DNA of 64,000 nt from Adiantum capillus-veneris (lineage: Eukaryota > Streptophyta > Polypodiopsida > Polypodiales > Pteridaceae): the NCBI GenBank assembly GCA_014529385.2, contig CM043952.1, positions 149,819,057 to 149,883,056 on the forward strand, read 5' to 3'. Below, piece after piece: positions 20,531 through 32,766 of this stretch. Under the pieces are notes generated by a model, which saw nothing but the letters and a program-made list of their open reading frames with translations, had not been told where the DNA came from and ran no database searches. The translations under genes were made by a program, and so were the position numbers. Within the stretch, counting starts at the first letter, position 1; each line of letters begins with the position of its first letter.

Positions 20531-21239
20531 AAAGTTGCTACATTAGCCTTTCTTCAAACACTAGCTAGCTACATTTTGAGCTTGGTCCTCTCCAATATGT
20601 ATGGTGAACCAATGAAAGTGGTTAAGCTAGAGAGTGTGAAGAGCAACCAAAAAACCAAGGTCTTTGTTAAAATCAAGATAAAAAATTAGAAGGGTCAAAC
20701 TATATAAAATAGTGAACATAAACTGGGTAGCAGAAACATGCTAATTCCAAGATTTTAGCCACAACAATCCATCCAATCCTCAACATATGAGCAAGGAATA
20801 CCAACACAATTACAAGAAATAATAAAGTTACAATTTGCAATAAATAGTGACGTCCCCTAAGGAGTCCGACTGAAGGACACAAATTTCCCGCAACCTAGAA
20901 GGTGCGACGTGTATTGAACACACGTGCAAGTTCTCATTTGTGAGCTTACATTGATGGATGAACATCTTACGGTTTACATCTAACCCAAAGATATGCAAGA
21001 AGATATAGTAGATGTGTTTTGCATGCTAGATACAACCGACCTTGTGCTGCTTGATCTGCAAAGTCTCTGCATGTACACATTGAGTGTGGCTATGTGCACT
21101 TCATAAACCTCATCACGTACAAGAAAACTTGAAGTCCCCACCATAGATATCACATACGATTTTCTTTGATTACAACATGCTCCTCAATGCATTCCCCATA
21201 GATATTGTAGAGTCTATTCATTTTGCTACAACGACTGAG
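20531..21239. other. No feature recognised
   Basis: Non-repetitive sequence with short ORFs only. The minus strand may carry the decayed continuation of the coding-like stretch at 21240-21660, but stops and frame changes are frequent. Confidence 0.35.
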
Positions 21240-21660
21240 AGACCTGGATGATAGCGTATTTTTGTCGTCTCATTCACTAGCCTCTTTTGAACCTTAAATC
21301 CTCCTTCCTCCAACATCCTCATTTTTGTTGGACTCAAATTTGTCCCGTTTTCCACAGGTCAAGTGTTTGGTACTTGCCATGCACAATGGGTTATCGTGTT
21401 GTAGCTTTGCCACAGGTGATCCACATTGTCATTACAAAACCACATGTATTGGGCTTTTGACCCTCACTTCTGCCCTCCCTCATTTCCATTATCCCAAGTT
21501 CTAATGCCCCAAAATGATGGTGCTATTGTACCATTCCAGTATTTCTAATGTTCTTCTTGAATTTTCCAGCTCAACCACCCAACCATCCTTGACATTGTAC
21601 TCTACTACCTCTAGGGACTCTTCAAATTGCCCTCATTGTTTTGTAAATATCAAAATTTTT
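21240..21660 (-). pseudogene. Unidentified decayed coding-like sequence
   Basis: The minus strand reads, over about 140 codons with a few stops and one frame change, protein-like stretches: EESLEVVEYNVKDGWVVELE, then FWGIRTWDNGNEGGQK, then QYMWFCNDNVDHLWQSYNTI and THCAWQVPNT, then MLEEGGFKVQKRLVNE. The composition (W, C, H and charged residues) is unlike random AT-rich sequence. I do not recognise the family. It could be an old gene fragment or a decayed DNA-transposon protein. Confidence 0.35.
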
Positions 21661-22065
21661 TAGCAACCATCTCTTCATTTTTGTCTCCTTCAAGGATTGT
21701 TGGTGTTGTTTCAGAAATTATACCCCTCCTTGGTAAATTTTGAGTGACATATTATGGTCTACAGGGAAGCATTTTCCTCCTCACGTTTCATGGTGAATGT
21801 CATTCTTTGCTTTTGTGTGACTATGACATTATCGCCTTCCACATGAGGCCACTGGTACATGGGGGTTCCCCCCAATGGCCTCGTCTACCTCTCCAATAAT
21901 AGTTGCAATATCAGGAGCACACCCTACCACTCCGTTTAACCCTTCTCTTTTCTCTTTTGGGTGGCAAATCACTGCTCTTCGTGTCAAAAGATGGTGACAA
22001 CAAAGAAGAAGAGGAAGAAGAAGGCAAGGATGATGAACACTTTCTTCGTTTCCTCTTTCTTCTAT
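21661..22065. other. No feature recognised
   Basis: AT-rich sequence with a short AAGAAGAGGAAGAAGAAGG purine tract near 22005. No ORF of note. Confidence 0.35.
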
Positions 22066-23330
22066 ACTAAGTTTCTAACCTTGAAATAATTATCACAGCC
22101 TTTCCATCATGTAATCTAGCTTTGATAAATACCATGTAATCATATAGCATGATTTACTAATTTCCCTCTTTAGTTTTCAACTAGAATTAGTATAATTTGA
22201 CTTAGATAAATATCTACACTAAGTTTCTAACCTTGACATAATTATCACGGCCTGTTTATTATCTAATCTAATTTTGATAAATAGTATGTAATCATATATA
22301 ATGATTTGCTAATTTCCCCCTTCAATTTACCCTAAAAAATAGTGTTTATAAACTAAGATAATTAGCTAAAGTAATTATCTGTCATTAAGATAATTATCAA
22401 GGGTTTCCTAAGATGTATTTTATCTCTAATAATAATCTCAAAGCTTTTTGAATTAGTTTGCTATTTTCCCATTTTTTCTATTAAAAATAGTGTTTTTTTG
22501 TTGTGATAATTAGTTAAACTAATTATCTGAGGTTAAGATAATTATCACACATTTTGTAAGATATGATTTATCTTTGATAATTATCTTAAAGCATTTTGAA
22601 TCACTTTTCTATTTTCCCCCGTTTAATTTTTCCTAAAAACCGTGTAACTATGCTGAGATAATTAGTTAAACTAATTATCTGAGGTTAAGATAATTATCTT
22701 GAGTTCCTAAGATGTATTTTACCTCTGATAATTATCTTAAAGCATTTTGAATCAATTTTCTATTTTCTCCCTTTTAATTTGTCCTAAAAACAGTGTAATT
22801 TTGCTAAGATAATTAGGTAAACTAACTGTCTGAGGTTAACACAATTATCACAAGTTTTCTAAGATGTGATGAATCTTTGATAAATATTTCAAAGCATTTT
22901 GAATCAATTTGTTTTTTTACCCCTTATAATTTGTCCTTAAAACAGTGTAATTTTGCTAAGATAATTACGTAAACTAATTATCTGAGGTTAACATAATTAT
23001 TAGAGGTTTTTTGATATATGATTAACCTCTAAAATAAATATCCCAAAGCATTTTGAATCAATTTACTATTTCCCCCCTTATAATTTGTCCTTAAAATAGT
23101 GTAATTCTGCTAGGATAATTAGGTAAATTGATTATCTGAGGTTAACATAATTATCACGGGTTTCTTAAGATGTAATTAATCTTTGATTATTATCTTAAAG
23201 CATTTTGAATCAATTTGCTTATTTACCCCTTTATTTTTCTGTCAAAAACCGTGTAATTCTGCTTAATTAATTATGAAATTACTCAAAAAATTATAAGATA
23301 ATTTTCCTAGCATAATGACAATCTAAAACA
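22066..23330. repeat. ~152 bp AT-rich satellite, about 8 units
   Basis: The marker AAAGCATTTTGAATCAATT (or a close variant) occurs at about 22439, 22588, 22739, 22891, 23045 and 23197, a spacing of 148-154 bp; two more diverged units precede it from 22066. Each unit carries a palindrome: GATAATTAGTT-A-AACTAATTATC is perfect at 22505-22527 and 22657-22679. Its edges fade gradually on both sides. No ORF. Confidence 0.9.
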
Positions 23331-24149
23331 GCTCTGATAATTACCTAAACTTAATCTAAACTTAATTAATATAATTCCCATTAATTTATGGTTAAATGAA
23401 TAATTTCAGTCCTAATATGATATAATAATTAATTAGCTTAATATCCCTAAGCTTAATCACAATAATCAATAGAGAATATTTAATTAAGAGAGGATTTTTG
23501 AGTATACATAGGATAAATCTTAAATTTATTAAAAAAATAGGTTAACCTAGCTTTGCTAATTAAGAAAGATTACGCTAATTACCGTTTAATTAACCAACTA
23601 GAGCTTGATCTCTAGTGATTTCTGTGTAGCGGTCTCTCTAGATGAGAGAGAATGTGCCAAGGCTCCGAGTCTGTCTGAAATTGTGAAGCAAGGGTCATAT
23701 TTATAGGTTTCTGAGCACTCACAGGCTGAAAAATGATAGCCCTACCGCTCCAAAAACTTCCCCTACTGCTAAATCTAGTCTGGGAAAGTTCATCATTACC
23801 CCACACAGCCCCCCAAATACTCATAATCAATTTTCTACTAGTTTGTTGACTTTGAATGATTAATTTTGGAAATATCTACAATTTCTAGAACCTTAGGATA
23901 AAAAGTCTTTAGCAGTAATAATTACTGAAACCATTCAATTTTACTTAACTAATTAAATTCATAGTGTAACCTTTCAGAGCCCGTAACTTTTTCAGAGTTT
24001 ATCAGAATTCTGTTCTGAAAATTTCTAGCCCAGGGTTTGCTGTGCTTAAGATTCTAAAATTACCAATATTTGCCACTGTCGGACAATTCTACATTGCTTT
24101 TTCAATAATCATATCAGTTTGATTAAGCTTTATACAATCTTTAAGGTTT
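23331..24149. other. AT-rich spacer
   Basis: No gene. The minus-strand ORF 23612-23830 has no motif. The right part is probably old internal sequence of the minus-strand element whose leader is at 24150-24244. Confidence 0.35.
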
Positions 24150-24244
24150 CAGAAACTGGAAACCTTACAAATCTAATCTTTCATAAATCACCCAAGGACC
24201 TCTCTCCTTAGGCAAGAAAAGGGAAACCTTAGCTCTGATGCCAA
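24150..24244 (-). promoter_or_regulatory. Minus-strand leader and primer-binding site
   Basis: On the minus strand, TTGGCATCAGAGCTA (24230-24244) directly follows the LTR end, and GTTTCCCTTTTCTTGCC with GAGAGAGGTCCTTGG come next, as in the leaders of A and B. Conservation fades after about 95 bp. Confidence 0.7.
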
Positions 24245-24789
24245 TGTCAGAGAATCTAATACTTACTTTAGATTCTACAAAATTGAACTTATGAAATAGA
24301 GAGTTTCCTTAAGAAAATTCTTTAGAGGAGCCAAAGGTTGTATCAAGCTGATTTCATTGCACTTATATAGTAGAACATCAAAATCATGCACATAATTCAA
24401 AGAGAATACCACACTGAAGATTGACAGCTTAATGAGGACCGGATTTACTTGGAGCTGGCTTCCCCTTCAAAAGGTGTTTGTGTTATAATTCTTTCTCAAA
24501 GAGAGCTTTAATTACAACACAACTTGTGCTCTATTGGAGATTTCCTCAAACCAAGAAGATATTCCAGGGTGTAATCCTGCTTCCCAAGCCCTGAACACCC
24601 CAACGAGGAGAAAGAACTGCGGGGTAAGAGGTAGATGAGGTGAATTAAGTATTTTTCAAGCAAAAGAAATTATATTTCGTATGAGCAAGCTCTTAGCATA
24701 GCCTAGCATAATAGAGTACTAGAAGATGATGAAGAAGAAGGAGTTTCTTGGATTTGCATCCATAGCTAATCTCTTGAGCATAGAGTCCA

Positions 24790-24873
<84 letters not shown>

Positions 24874-25961
24874 AGATTTTGGCCACTCTTGGCACTTGAG
24901 AGTGTGTGAATGAGGAAAAGAGAGCAAAAAATCCAATGAACCCTTGCTTTAATATTCATGCAAACTTGCCACTAGTCTTCAATGGAATGCCTATAACTTG
25001 ACCAATGAGAAGTGAAGACGCCAAAGTGCAACTCATGCATGCTCACACACTTTTGCATGTTTGCTATACTTGAAAAAATTGTCCACCTCCCCCTTCCTTG
25101 GACTTTTCTTGGCAATTGTACACACCCACACACTTTCTAGCTTCACATAAAGCAAGTATGTGCCACTTTGGACATGTGGTCTAGCCAAGCTTAGAAAGGA
25201 AGGACTAGAGTCAACTTTCTAAATAAGGAGGGGCTGATCTAACCTTAGACTTTAGATTTTTCCTTTCATCTATTAAAAACTTTAAACTTACCCTATAATT
25301 CAGCTAGTTCAAGTGCAAGACCTTTGCACAAACCTTTGGAGGCTTTATGAAGCTGACTTTACATGCTAATTTAGGACCTGTTAAATTAGGATGGACTTTG
25401 GTAAAAATAAAACTCACTCTTGGGATTTAGTAGAGCTTCATCTCCTGTGCAAAACCTTAGCATGGTGCTTTGGAGATGCCACCAAACTGATCCCAAAACG
25501 TGCAAAATTTAGACCTGCTAAATTTAGACTATTTGTAACATTAGAAATTTACCCTAAGGCTTCCCAAAGTTTGTACTTGGAATCTAAAGAGTTATTTTAA
25601 TTACTTGAATTTAGCACATCTACTTTGTATTTTTAGACTTCTATAGTTGCTCTAAGTAATCTCCTTGGTCCTATACCTTTGATCAAGGCTACTTGGGTTA
25701 TATTCATTCTTCCTTGACCTGTACCTATGATTGATATAACTAAACAACAATTACTCTTGATCTTTTATGGACATTTTCGCTTTTGGTCTCAAGCCTTTGA
25801 CCAATTTGGTCCAGAAGCACTAAAATCAACTTCACCTATCCTCTTTATTTTCCTTGGATTTAAATGGCCAAATTAAGATGGAAAATACTTTAGAAGGTTA
25901 GAAATTAATTTTCATCACACTATTTCTTTTGAGATTGAATAAAATACTAGATTCTTTGACA
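24245..25961 (-). repeat. LTR D, minus orientation, 1717 bp
   Basis: On the minus strand it runs TGTCAAAGAATC to GATTCTCTGACA. Reverse-complement similarity to the A and B LTRs is clear at 24440-24530 (GAGGACCGGATTTACTTGG, AGAGAGCTTTAATTACAAC) and near 25340 (CCTTTGGAGGCTTTATGAAG). The middle holds a (GA)n array at 24794-24870. Both ends are followed by primer-site-like sequence pointing outward, which a normal LTR does not have. The 5' half of the LTR (25370-25961) is too diverged to align with A. Confidence 0.75.
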
Positions 25962-26361
25962 TTGTATCATAGCTAAGGCTTCTCTTTTCTTGCCTAAGAA
26001 GAGAGATCCTTGAGTAATCTATGAAATATTGCAGTTATTCATTGCAATAGGGTGAGTGGGACTGGGATTTATTATCATCTTGATTGGCATGCCTGCTTGC
26101 AGTGTACAAGGGACACCATCAAGAACTATGGTCATGATAATGGAGTATTTTAGAATGCCTATGGATTAACCATTATTGCGCTATTAATCGGTGTTAGCTT
26201 GAAACTATTAAATCCATTCTACTACTCTTTGCAATTAACAATATTCTAAAGCATGCTAGTAGTTACTTTAATGCTTATTTTCAAGGGCTAAGAGGAGCAG
26301 TAACCAAGGTTTTGGTAGTACCAAGAAAAGAGCTAACATATATATACAAGGAACTCTAATC
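25962..26361 (+). promoter_or_regulatory. Plus-strand leader with degenerate primer site
   Basis: TTGTATCATAGCTAAGG (25962 onward) resembles the primer site on the other flank of LTR D. It is followed by TTCTCTTTTCTTGCCTAAG, GAGAGATCCTTGAG and GGTGAGTGGGACTGGGATTT, matching the leader of A base by base in many stretches. Confidence 0.7.
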
Positions 26362-26950
26362 ATGGCACAACATAATAACCAAGGTTCATAATCAATATAA
26401 TTAATATTGACAATGTGGGTTTAGCACATGGTGTACACACTGATGATGATCGAAGAATCATCAACCATCTTGTTGGAAAGCTTTAAGAAGCTATTGGAAA
26501 CCCGACTTTGCAAGCATAGGTTCAAAGCCGAATACAAGCTCTTGAAGTTTCTCCAAGTACCCAAGAAGAAAAAGATCCTATGAGGCCTCCTAGTGAGACC
26601 TCCAAAAGTGGAATCTTTTTGGGTAATGAGGAGGAAATAACAGAAGGAACTCGAAGCCAAACTGTTCAAGAAGAAGCCATGCATCAAGAACTTTCAAGGG
26701 GAGGTATGAAAGTGATGCCCCCATAATCTCTGAGAGTGATGCGGCCCCAAGAAGGTGGCAAACACATTAATGACCCAGCCCTCCCAACAAGAAGAGGAAG
26801 TCATCAAGAATGAATGGAGAAAACAAATCAACAAGGAGGAATCAGAGAAAGTGGTCACCATCCTCTCCTTCTCCTTTCTCGGGAACCTCTTTGTGAGTGT
26901 ACTATAGTATAGATGATAATACAACTCTACCACTCACAATTGTGAGTATG
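26362..26950 (+). pseudogene. gag N-terminal remnant (family A/B)
   Basis: ATG 26362 starts MAQHNNQG, followed with frame breaks by NIDNVGLAHG, IINHLVGKL, AIGNPTLQA and PMRPPSETSKSGIFLG. These match A gag (NIDNFDFAHEG, NYLVTRLQQAMGNPTLQA, LTRPLEETPKRR). Stops after GKL and QA and deletions end it near 26900; no gag core follows. It belongs to the plus-strand leader just upstream. Confidence 0.75.
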
Positions 26951-27047
26951 GCAAAAAAAAGAAGAGGAGATGGGAGTAACCTTTCTATCTTCTACCACAT
27001 AAAACTTATGTGGATAGAGATATTTATTAACTTGCACATGTATCACT

Positions 27048-27225
27048 GTCCAACCCAATGCCTTGATTGAGTGCTCTGAATAACTTTGAATGTCGGGTTG
27101 TGTTGGTTGAGCTCTTCCTCAAGTATAAGCTGCTTGGATAGGCTGTAGGAAATAAGATTTCCTTGAGCTCCAAAATCTAGAATTGCACTTGCCTCCACTT
27201 GATTACAGCCATTCTTAATTGCTAG
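27048..27225 (-). pseudogene. Gypsy aspartic protease fragment
   Basis: Minus-strand codons read NGCNQVEASAILDFGAQGNL and then ISYSLSKQLI, the active-site region of a Ty3/gypsy protease. The DSGA-type catalytic motif is DFGA. The stretch is open for ~58 codons and ends at a TGA. It is unlike the A, B and C proteases in the residues that follow, so it comes from another gypsy lineage. Confidence 0.65.
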
Positions 27226-27683
27226 TAGAGAGAGTATTTAGCTAGAGTGTTGTCCTTTGATTGCACGTACATTGGAGTGCTTTTCTAATAGGATATCATG
27301 TATTGATTTCTCTCTCCAGTATGTAATCCTTGGTGCATCATTTCAAGTGTGATAGTTTGGTTACCTTGGCTAATTTCTCTTGAGTATCATGTTATGAATT
27401 CAAGTGTGGTAGATGATTCTCGTAGCTCCCTTTGGAGTCTTGAGTCTTGTGTTAGAATGTGGTAATTTATTATCCCAATTTGTTTTGGGGCATCATATCT
27501 TGAGTTCAGGGCTTGTTTGAGGTCTCTTATATTCTTCTTACAACCTTAGAATCTCACATCATGGTCTGTGTCTAAGTGTGAACCTTTCTATCACCCAAGT
27601 GGGGTATCTTATTATCCCAATTTTCTGTAGTCCTCTAGGCTACCATGTCTTTGAAGCTTTACTTTAATAAAAAAATTTCTATA
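27226..27683. other. Unassigned, probably decayed gag upstream of the protease scrap
   Basis: No ORF and no zinc knuckle. TATCCCAATTT occurs twice (about 27470 and 27613) in similar contexts. Position relative to the minus-strand protease suggests old gag sequence, but nothing proves it. Confidence 0.3.
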
Positions 27684-29201
27684 TGTAACGGAAATGGACT
27701 ATGAACATTGAGAATATTGGAATTAAGAAAAATGTAGTGAGATTTTTTATTAGAATTCTTTGAGAAAATAGAGGGAGAACTTGATTAGAGGTAGCAACAC
27801 AATCATTATACCTAATTAACTTGGCATGGACAATACTTTGCAAGAGAGAGAATTAGAGAACTTGACAGTAGTTGAGGACGGGATTTATGTGGAGCCGGTC
27901 CCCCTCCAAAAGGCTTTTGTATTATAGCTTCTCCCATAAAGAGAGACTCGGTACAATACAAGCTTTGTGTTCCCTTGAATCCTTGATGGTGCAATGAAGA
28001 TAGAGAGCTTCATGCACCACAATTATGCCCGTAACTTAGCTAAATGAAAGCATTAACTTATCCTCGACCTCAGTCTGAAGACCTCAAACACCTTCGAAGG
28101 TGGAGAGAGCTAGAAGGGAATGTGGGTAGGGAAGAGGAATAAGAAGTATTATTACGAGAAAGAAGTAGTATCCTCTCATACCATTACTCATAGTGCTTAG
28201 CATAACATAGTAGCATAGTAATGGAGATGAAGAAGATGGCTATCATAGCATTGCAGCATGGATCTTTGTTGGATTTTTTTTCATATCCAAGAGTTGTTGG
28301 TTTAGGCTTTCAGCTTCTCAAGCTTGGAGAAGGAGATGGAGTTCTTGCACTTTCACAAACTGAGAGTGAGAGCATGTGACTATGTGTGTGTGAGAGAGAG
28401 TATACCCCCAAGCACACCCCCAACTTGCTTTGGTCGACCCCTCCTTGTAGGTCATCCTTGAATTTTATTGGACCCTTCCAAGCCTAGCCAATCACATGCT
28501 TAGTGCATATCAAGCAACATGGGTAGTCTTTGGACAAGTGTCCTCCTTACCCCTTTGAGAGATAGGGCTTGATAATGCCTAGATAATTATTTAATTCAAC
28601 TAAATGCTCATTGGACTCTCTCAAAGTCAACCAATAGGCTTTAGGCACACTATGGGGGCAACCTAGCTAGGAGCTTGACATGTGTCCCATATGGCTCTTT
28701 GAGCAAGGGGTGTCCCTTGAGTGAGGGAAAGGTCATTCTCTCTCATCCCCTACTTGCATGGCTCACCCCCCTCATTGTAGGCCTTGGTTTGACTTGAAGA
28801 TTCTCAAGAACCTTGTCCCATAAGCATGAAAATCACCTCATTCAGCAAGCACGACAAGCACCTCAATTGCATTAGTCAGCTCAAGCACGACAAGTACCTC
28901 GAGCACATGCTTAGCTTGTCTAAGGTCTAAAATACTTTAATGTCTTGGGTCTAAGACTTTTGACACTAACCTTTGGAGGTCTTTAATGAAGCTAACCCTA
29001 AGGTCTTTTAAGCTCCATTAGTTGGCATTGCTCTTTGCTAGACCATCCCCCATTTGGACCCATTGACTTTGGTCCCCTGCTGAGATAGATTCATAAGAAT
29101 GTCTATATTCTAACTCTTGTTCCCGTTTATTCTCCCACATTAAATGATCAATTTAATATGAGAAAATCATTTGGGTTAGTTAGATATTAGATTTTATGAC
29201 A
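27684..29201 (-). repeat. Solo LTR of the A family, minus orientation
   Basis: 1518 bp; on the minus strand it starts TGTCATAAAATCTAATATC and ends CCGTTACA. It matches the A LTR in reverse complement along its length, including GGTTAGTTAGATATTAG, the CTTCGAAGGTGGAGAGAGC segment and the CGGTCCCCCTCC segment. It has no primer site on one side and no polypurine tract on the other. Flanks are CTATA (27679-27683) and TTATA (29202-29206), a target duplication with one change. This fits LTR-LTR recombination. Confidence 0.85.
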
Positions 29202-29483
29202 TTATAGGTAAAGCAAGATACAAAGAGTGATATCTAGAAACTATGTATGGGTGAATGATATTAAGACAACTAGAATAACCTTTACATCATCAAAGTGTGT
29301 AAATTGGTGATCTTAGTTCCCTTTGAAGTTCTAGGCCTTGAAATTGACTTGTGGGATTGTGTGCAATGTATGAATAAGAAAAGTGACTTGTCATGCATCT
29401 TTATTGTTTTTAAAATGTTATGTTCTTTTGTGTATAAGTATAAGTCTAAAAACAACAACACGTGCACACGCACACGCACACGT

Positions 29484-29565
<82 letters not shown>

Positions 29566-30263
29566 CTTGCCTATCTTTTGAAGGAACCTAGCAATGACAA
29601 GATGTAGGATGCATAGTAGTGTATCTGAACTAGGAGGTGTGCATGTGTTTGTGTGTAGTGAAGGGTGTACTGCATATTTGTGTGGCATCTTTCATTGACA
29701 ATAGTGTGATCATAATATGGTCATCTTGAAGCACATGATGCGAGCAAAAACATCAACAAGAGGCCGTTACAAATTTTGACATCTTCACCTAGCAATTATA
29801 GCTTGTTTGAGGCAGCAATGAAAGATGTTAAGTTGATTAGAGCATAAGAGAGAGATCTAGCATGGTAGCTATGGGTATCAATGTTGGGCAGGTAGCAATG
29901 GGTAGCAGTGTGTTGGGCAGGTAGGGTGATTTTACCTGAAGGGTCGACGGTGGGTGATGAAAGGGACGACTTGTGCATATAGTATGCATATGGTGGAGAG
30001 GTGTATCCATAAGGAAAAAATGTTGTAAGTGCTTGTTCTTGCACTAAATGATGTCTTCTCTCTCTCTCTGGTTGGATGCACCAATCGTCACTTGGTGTAG
30101 CTGCATCCAACTGAAGCTCATAATCCTACCCTATTGTACTTCCAACAAACAACTAATTTTTAGTAGATTAGAAATGTTAGCAATGCACATAGATGCACTC
30201 ACTTGTGCTCTTTGTCACACATGAGCACATGGCCACTAACGTATGAGTCATGCAATAGGTGGA

Positions 30264-30324
<61 letters not shown>

Positions 30325-30370
30325 TGGCTAAGAGTATTGTAGAAAGTCTCTAATCATAGCCCAAAAATTG
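29202..30370. other. Spacer with two microsatellites
   Basis: (CA)n at 29485-29562 (about 39 repeats, preceded by CG-interrupted variants from 29459) and (CT)n at 30269-30321 (about 26 repeats). ORFs across the CA tract are artefacts of the repeat. Nothing else is recognised. Confidence 0.6.
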
Positions 30371-31099
30371 AACATTGTAAGGTCTTTGCCACCCTTGGAA
30401 AGGGGATTCCCATGTAATGGAATACATATCAGGCCATTTTGGTCATAAACAAAAAGTTACTATTTTTGGCAGTTTTTCCAGCTTTGATGAGCCAATGTTA
30501 AATATATTATTGTAAGATTTTCAAAAATAAAATTTTTACTTGTTTATCATTTTTGTCCAAAAATAGAAAGTTTTGAGGTGCTTACACCCATCTAAACGCG
30601 ACCGTCTTTTCTAAATTTATCCCGTCGTGAATTTCCATAAAAATAGATGTCTGTCTCAAAAACTACTAAATATAGTAGGTGTGTGCATCTGACACCTTAG
30701 TCTGTCATCCTCAAGCTCGTCTTTTAATAGCAAGTTTCGAAATTGAATTCTGACAAGCCAAGCTCACTTTAGACACTTAAATTTCATCCTAATGTTAATG
30801 AATTAAATCCTAAGCCTAAGGTATGCATGTGTATGCATGTGCATGAGAATGTATGTGCATGTGTATGTATGGGTATGTGTATGTATGACCATAAATGACA
30901 CATGGCCATAGCCCATCTCTTATGGTATGTTGACCCTAAGCATGGGTAAGTACATGAGGTGTATCACTCAATTGGGTAAAAGGGGACACCTTTAGTGGTA
31001 AGTGAGAGGCTTGTGACACCTCTAATCCTTCATTTGGCAAGAGGGGGCAAGAAAGGGAGGTATGGGAATGCCTTGGACCTCAAGAAACCTCCTAACCCC

Positions 31100-31107
31100 T
31101 ATATAAA
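31100..31107 (+). promoter_or_regulatory. TATA box of LTR C
   Basis: TATATAAA followed by GGCCATTCACACTC; the same at 39011-39018 in the 3' LTR. The likely transcription start is ~30 bp downstream, so U3 is about 750 bp and R plus U5 about 1.9 kb, with the short ORF inside R/U5. Confidence 0.7.
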
Positions 31108-31840
31108 GGCCATTCACACTCAATTTTAGACACACATGAACACACTTGGGAGAAGGGAGATCTGCTGCTGTGGCAATTAACTTGGTGGCTTCTACATCAA
31201 AGCTTTGAGAGATCAATACCTCCAAAGCACATTGGGTAATGTAAATCTATTGTTTAATCAAGCTATTATGAATCTCTTCTCTCAATTGGAATCCTTTCCA
31301 ATTGCTTCCATACATTAACATCCAATTGGAATCCTTTCCAATTGCTATCATATTGCCATTCAATCAGAATTCTTTCCAATTGCTACTCTACTATCAAATG
31401 CTATACTCTTATTTACCTATCCTCAATTGGAAATCAACAATCATTATATCTATTTTATGGTAATTTCTCTACATTACAAAGTAATGAAGGTCTCACTGCT
31501 CGCTTACATAATTAATTGTGTTGACTGCATGCACAATTCTTCATCAATGTAACCTAAATATTTGCATGAATTAGCTAGAATATTCAAGAATTGTCCAACT
31601 AAAATGATGGATTGTTCTTGCAAGTATATATAAGTGATTAATCATAAGATTAGTGCATAAATGGATGGTGTGAATGAGTATTGTCTATTAGACCTTGCAT
31701 AAAATTTCTTGCCTACCATAAGCATAAATCATTAGAATAGAAGTGTAAGAATAGATGAAATTAACATTCCATCAACCTTATTATCAAATTGTTTATTGCA
31801 CAATTAGTTTTTACACATTTTCAAGTTAGTTAGAGACAAG

Positions 31841-32026
31841 ATGGCCCCAAAAAGGACCCGTGTTAGCGAGACTCACAATGATGAGGCTGACACTAGCCGA
31901 GAAGCTGATAAAGGAAAAAGAATTGCCTTGGAGGATATGCCACCAAACTCGCCAGGAAATGGTCCTACATTAGACAAGGTTGGATTTAATTTTGTTAAGT
32001 ATTTGCATTCATTGCATAGACAATAG
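31841..32026 (+). CDS. LTR-internal ORF, possible gag exon 1 (61 aa)
   Basis: Starts MAPKRTRVSETHNDEADTS, a basic then acidic N-terminus like many gypsy gag starts. It lies ~700 bp downstream of the TATA box, within transcribed LTR sequence. The 3' LTR copy (39752-39937) keeps the start, length and all but two residues. Codon 46 is followed by AAG|GTTGGA, a possible splice donor. The gag body near 34006 begins right after TAG, which could serve as an acceptor, and lacks its own ATG. The phases agree. Function as a gag exon is an inference. Confidence 0.5.
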   Translation: MAPKRTRVSETHNDEADTSREADKGKRIALEDMPPNSPGNGPTLDKVGFNFVKYLHSLHRQ

Positions 32027-32708
32027 AGTAGAAAAAGGGAAAACAATCTCTATGGATCATAAAACCATCACAAATTATAGCATATGTTTTATATAATTTT
32101 CTTTGAAGAGTGAAAGATTGTTTGGAAAGTAATATGTTTGCTTGTAGGAAAGAAATGTTTTCCTAGTAGAAGAACTCTCGAACCTTTTTCATTCAAAATC
32201 CTATACTGATATAGTCAAAACTCCCTTTGATATCCAGGGAGGAGAGCTTAGCAGAGTGAACGCTAAAGTAGTGCATATGGTTGCACACATCTTGCGAGTT
32301 GGTGCCCAAAATGCAAGATAGTACTTGCGGATTGTTGCCGAGATTGCAAGTTAGTCACTGTGGGTTGGTGCCCAGATTGCAGAACAATTTAGTTGTATGG
32401 GCAACTAAAGACACCGAGACCAATAAACTCTCGCCAAGAGGAGTGAACTCTTGGGGTTGGGATATTTTAATGAAGAAGGATGGTATGTTGTTTTTCTTCT
32501 AGAAGGATTGTCTTGGTGCCGATTTGAAATTGGTTGAAGGGCTGTCTTAATGAACTTGTGATGGAAAACCAAAAAAGGAACTTTGTGTATGAACAATCAT
32601 GTGGTAGTAATTAGAAAACAAGCAGAACAAAGTGTGAGTGTGGGGGTTGAAAGTGGGGACTGGCTTAGGTTGCCAGTGAAGGATGGGTGGTCTCGATTAG
32701 TCAAGAAA

Positions 32709-32766
32709 CTCTCCTCTCCCTCTTGTAAAACTCTCCTCTCCCTCTTGTATAACTCTCCTCTCCCTT
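32709..32766 (+). repeat. 22 bp tandem repeat in LTR C
   Basis: CTCTCCTCTCCCTCTTGTA starts at 32709 and 32731, with a partial third copy at 32753. The 3' LTR has a single copy near 40612, so the array changed after insertion. Confidence 0.85.

Noticed and set aside
22505-22527. CRISPR-like array from regular palindromes
   Set aside because: The spacers are themselves repeated and the period is ~152 bp; this is a eukaryotic satellite.
25391-25600. 69-codon ORF in LTR D
   Set aside because: No motif, lies antisense within an LTR, and is not conserved in related LTRs.
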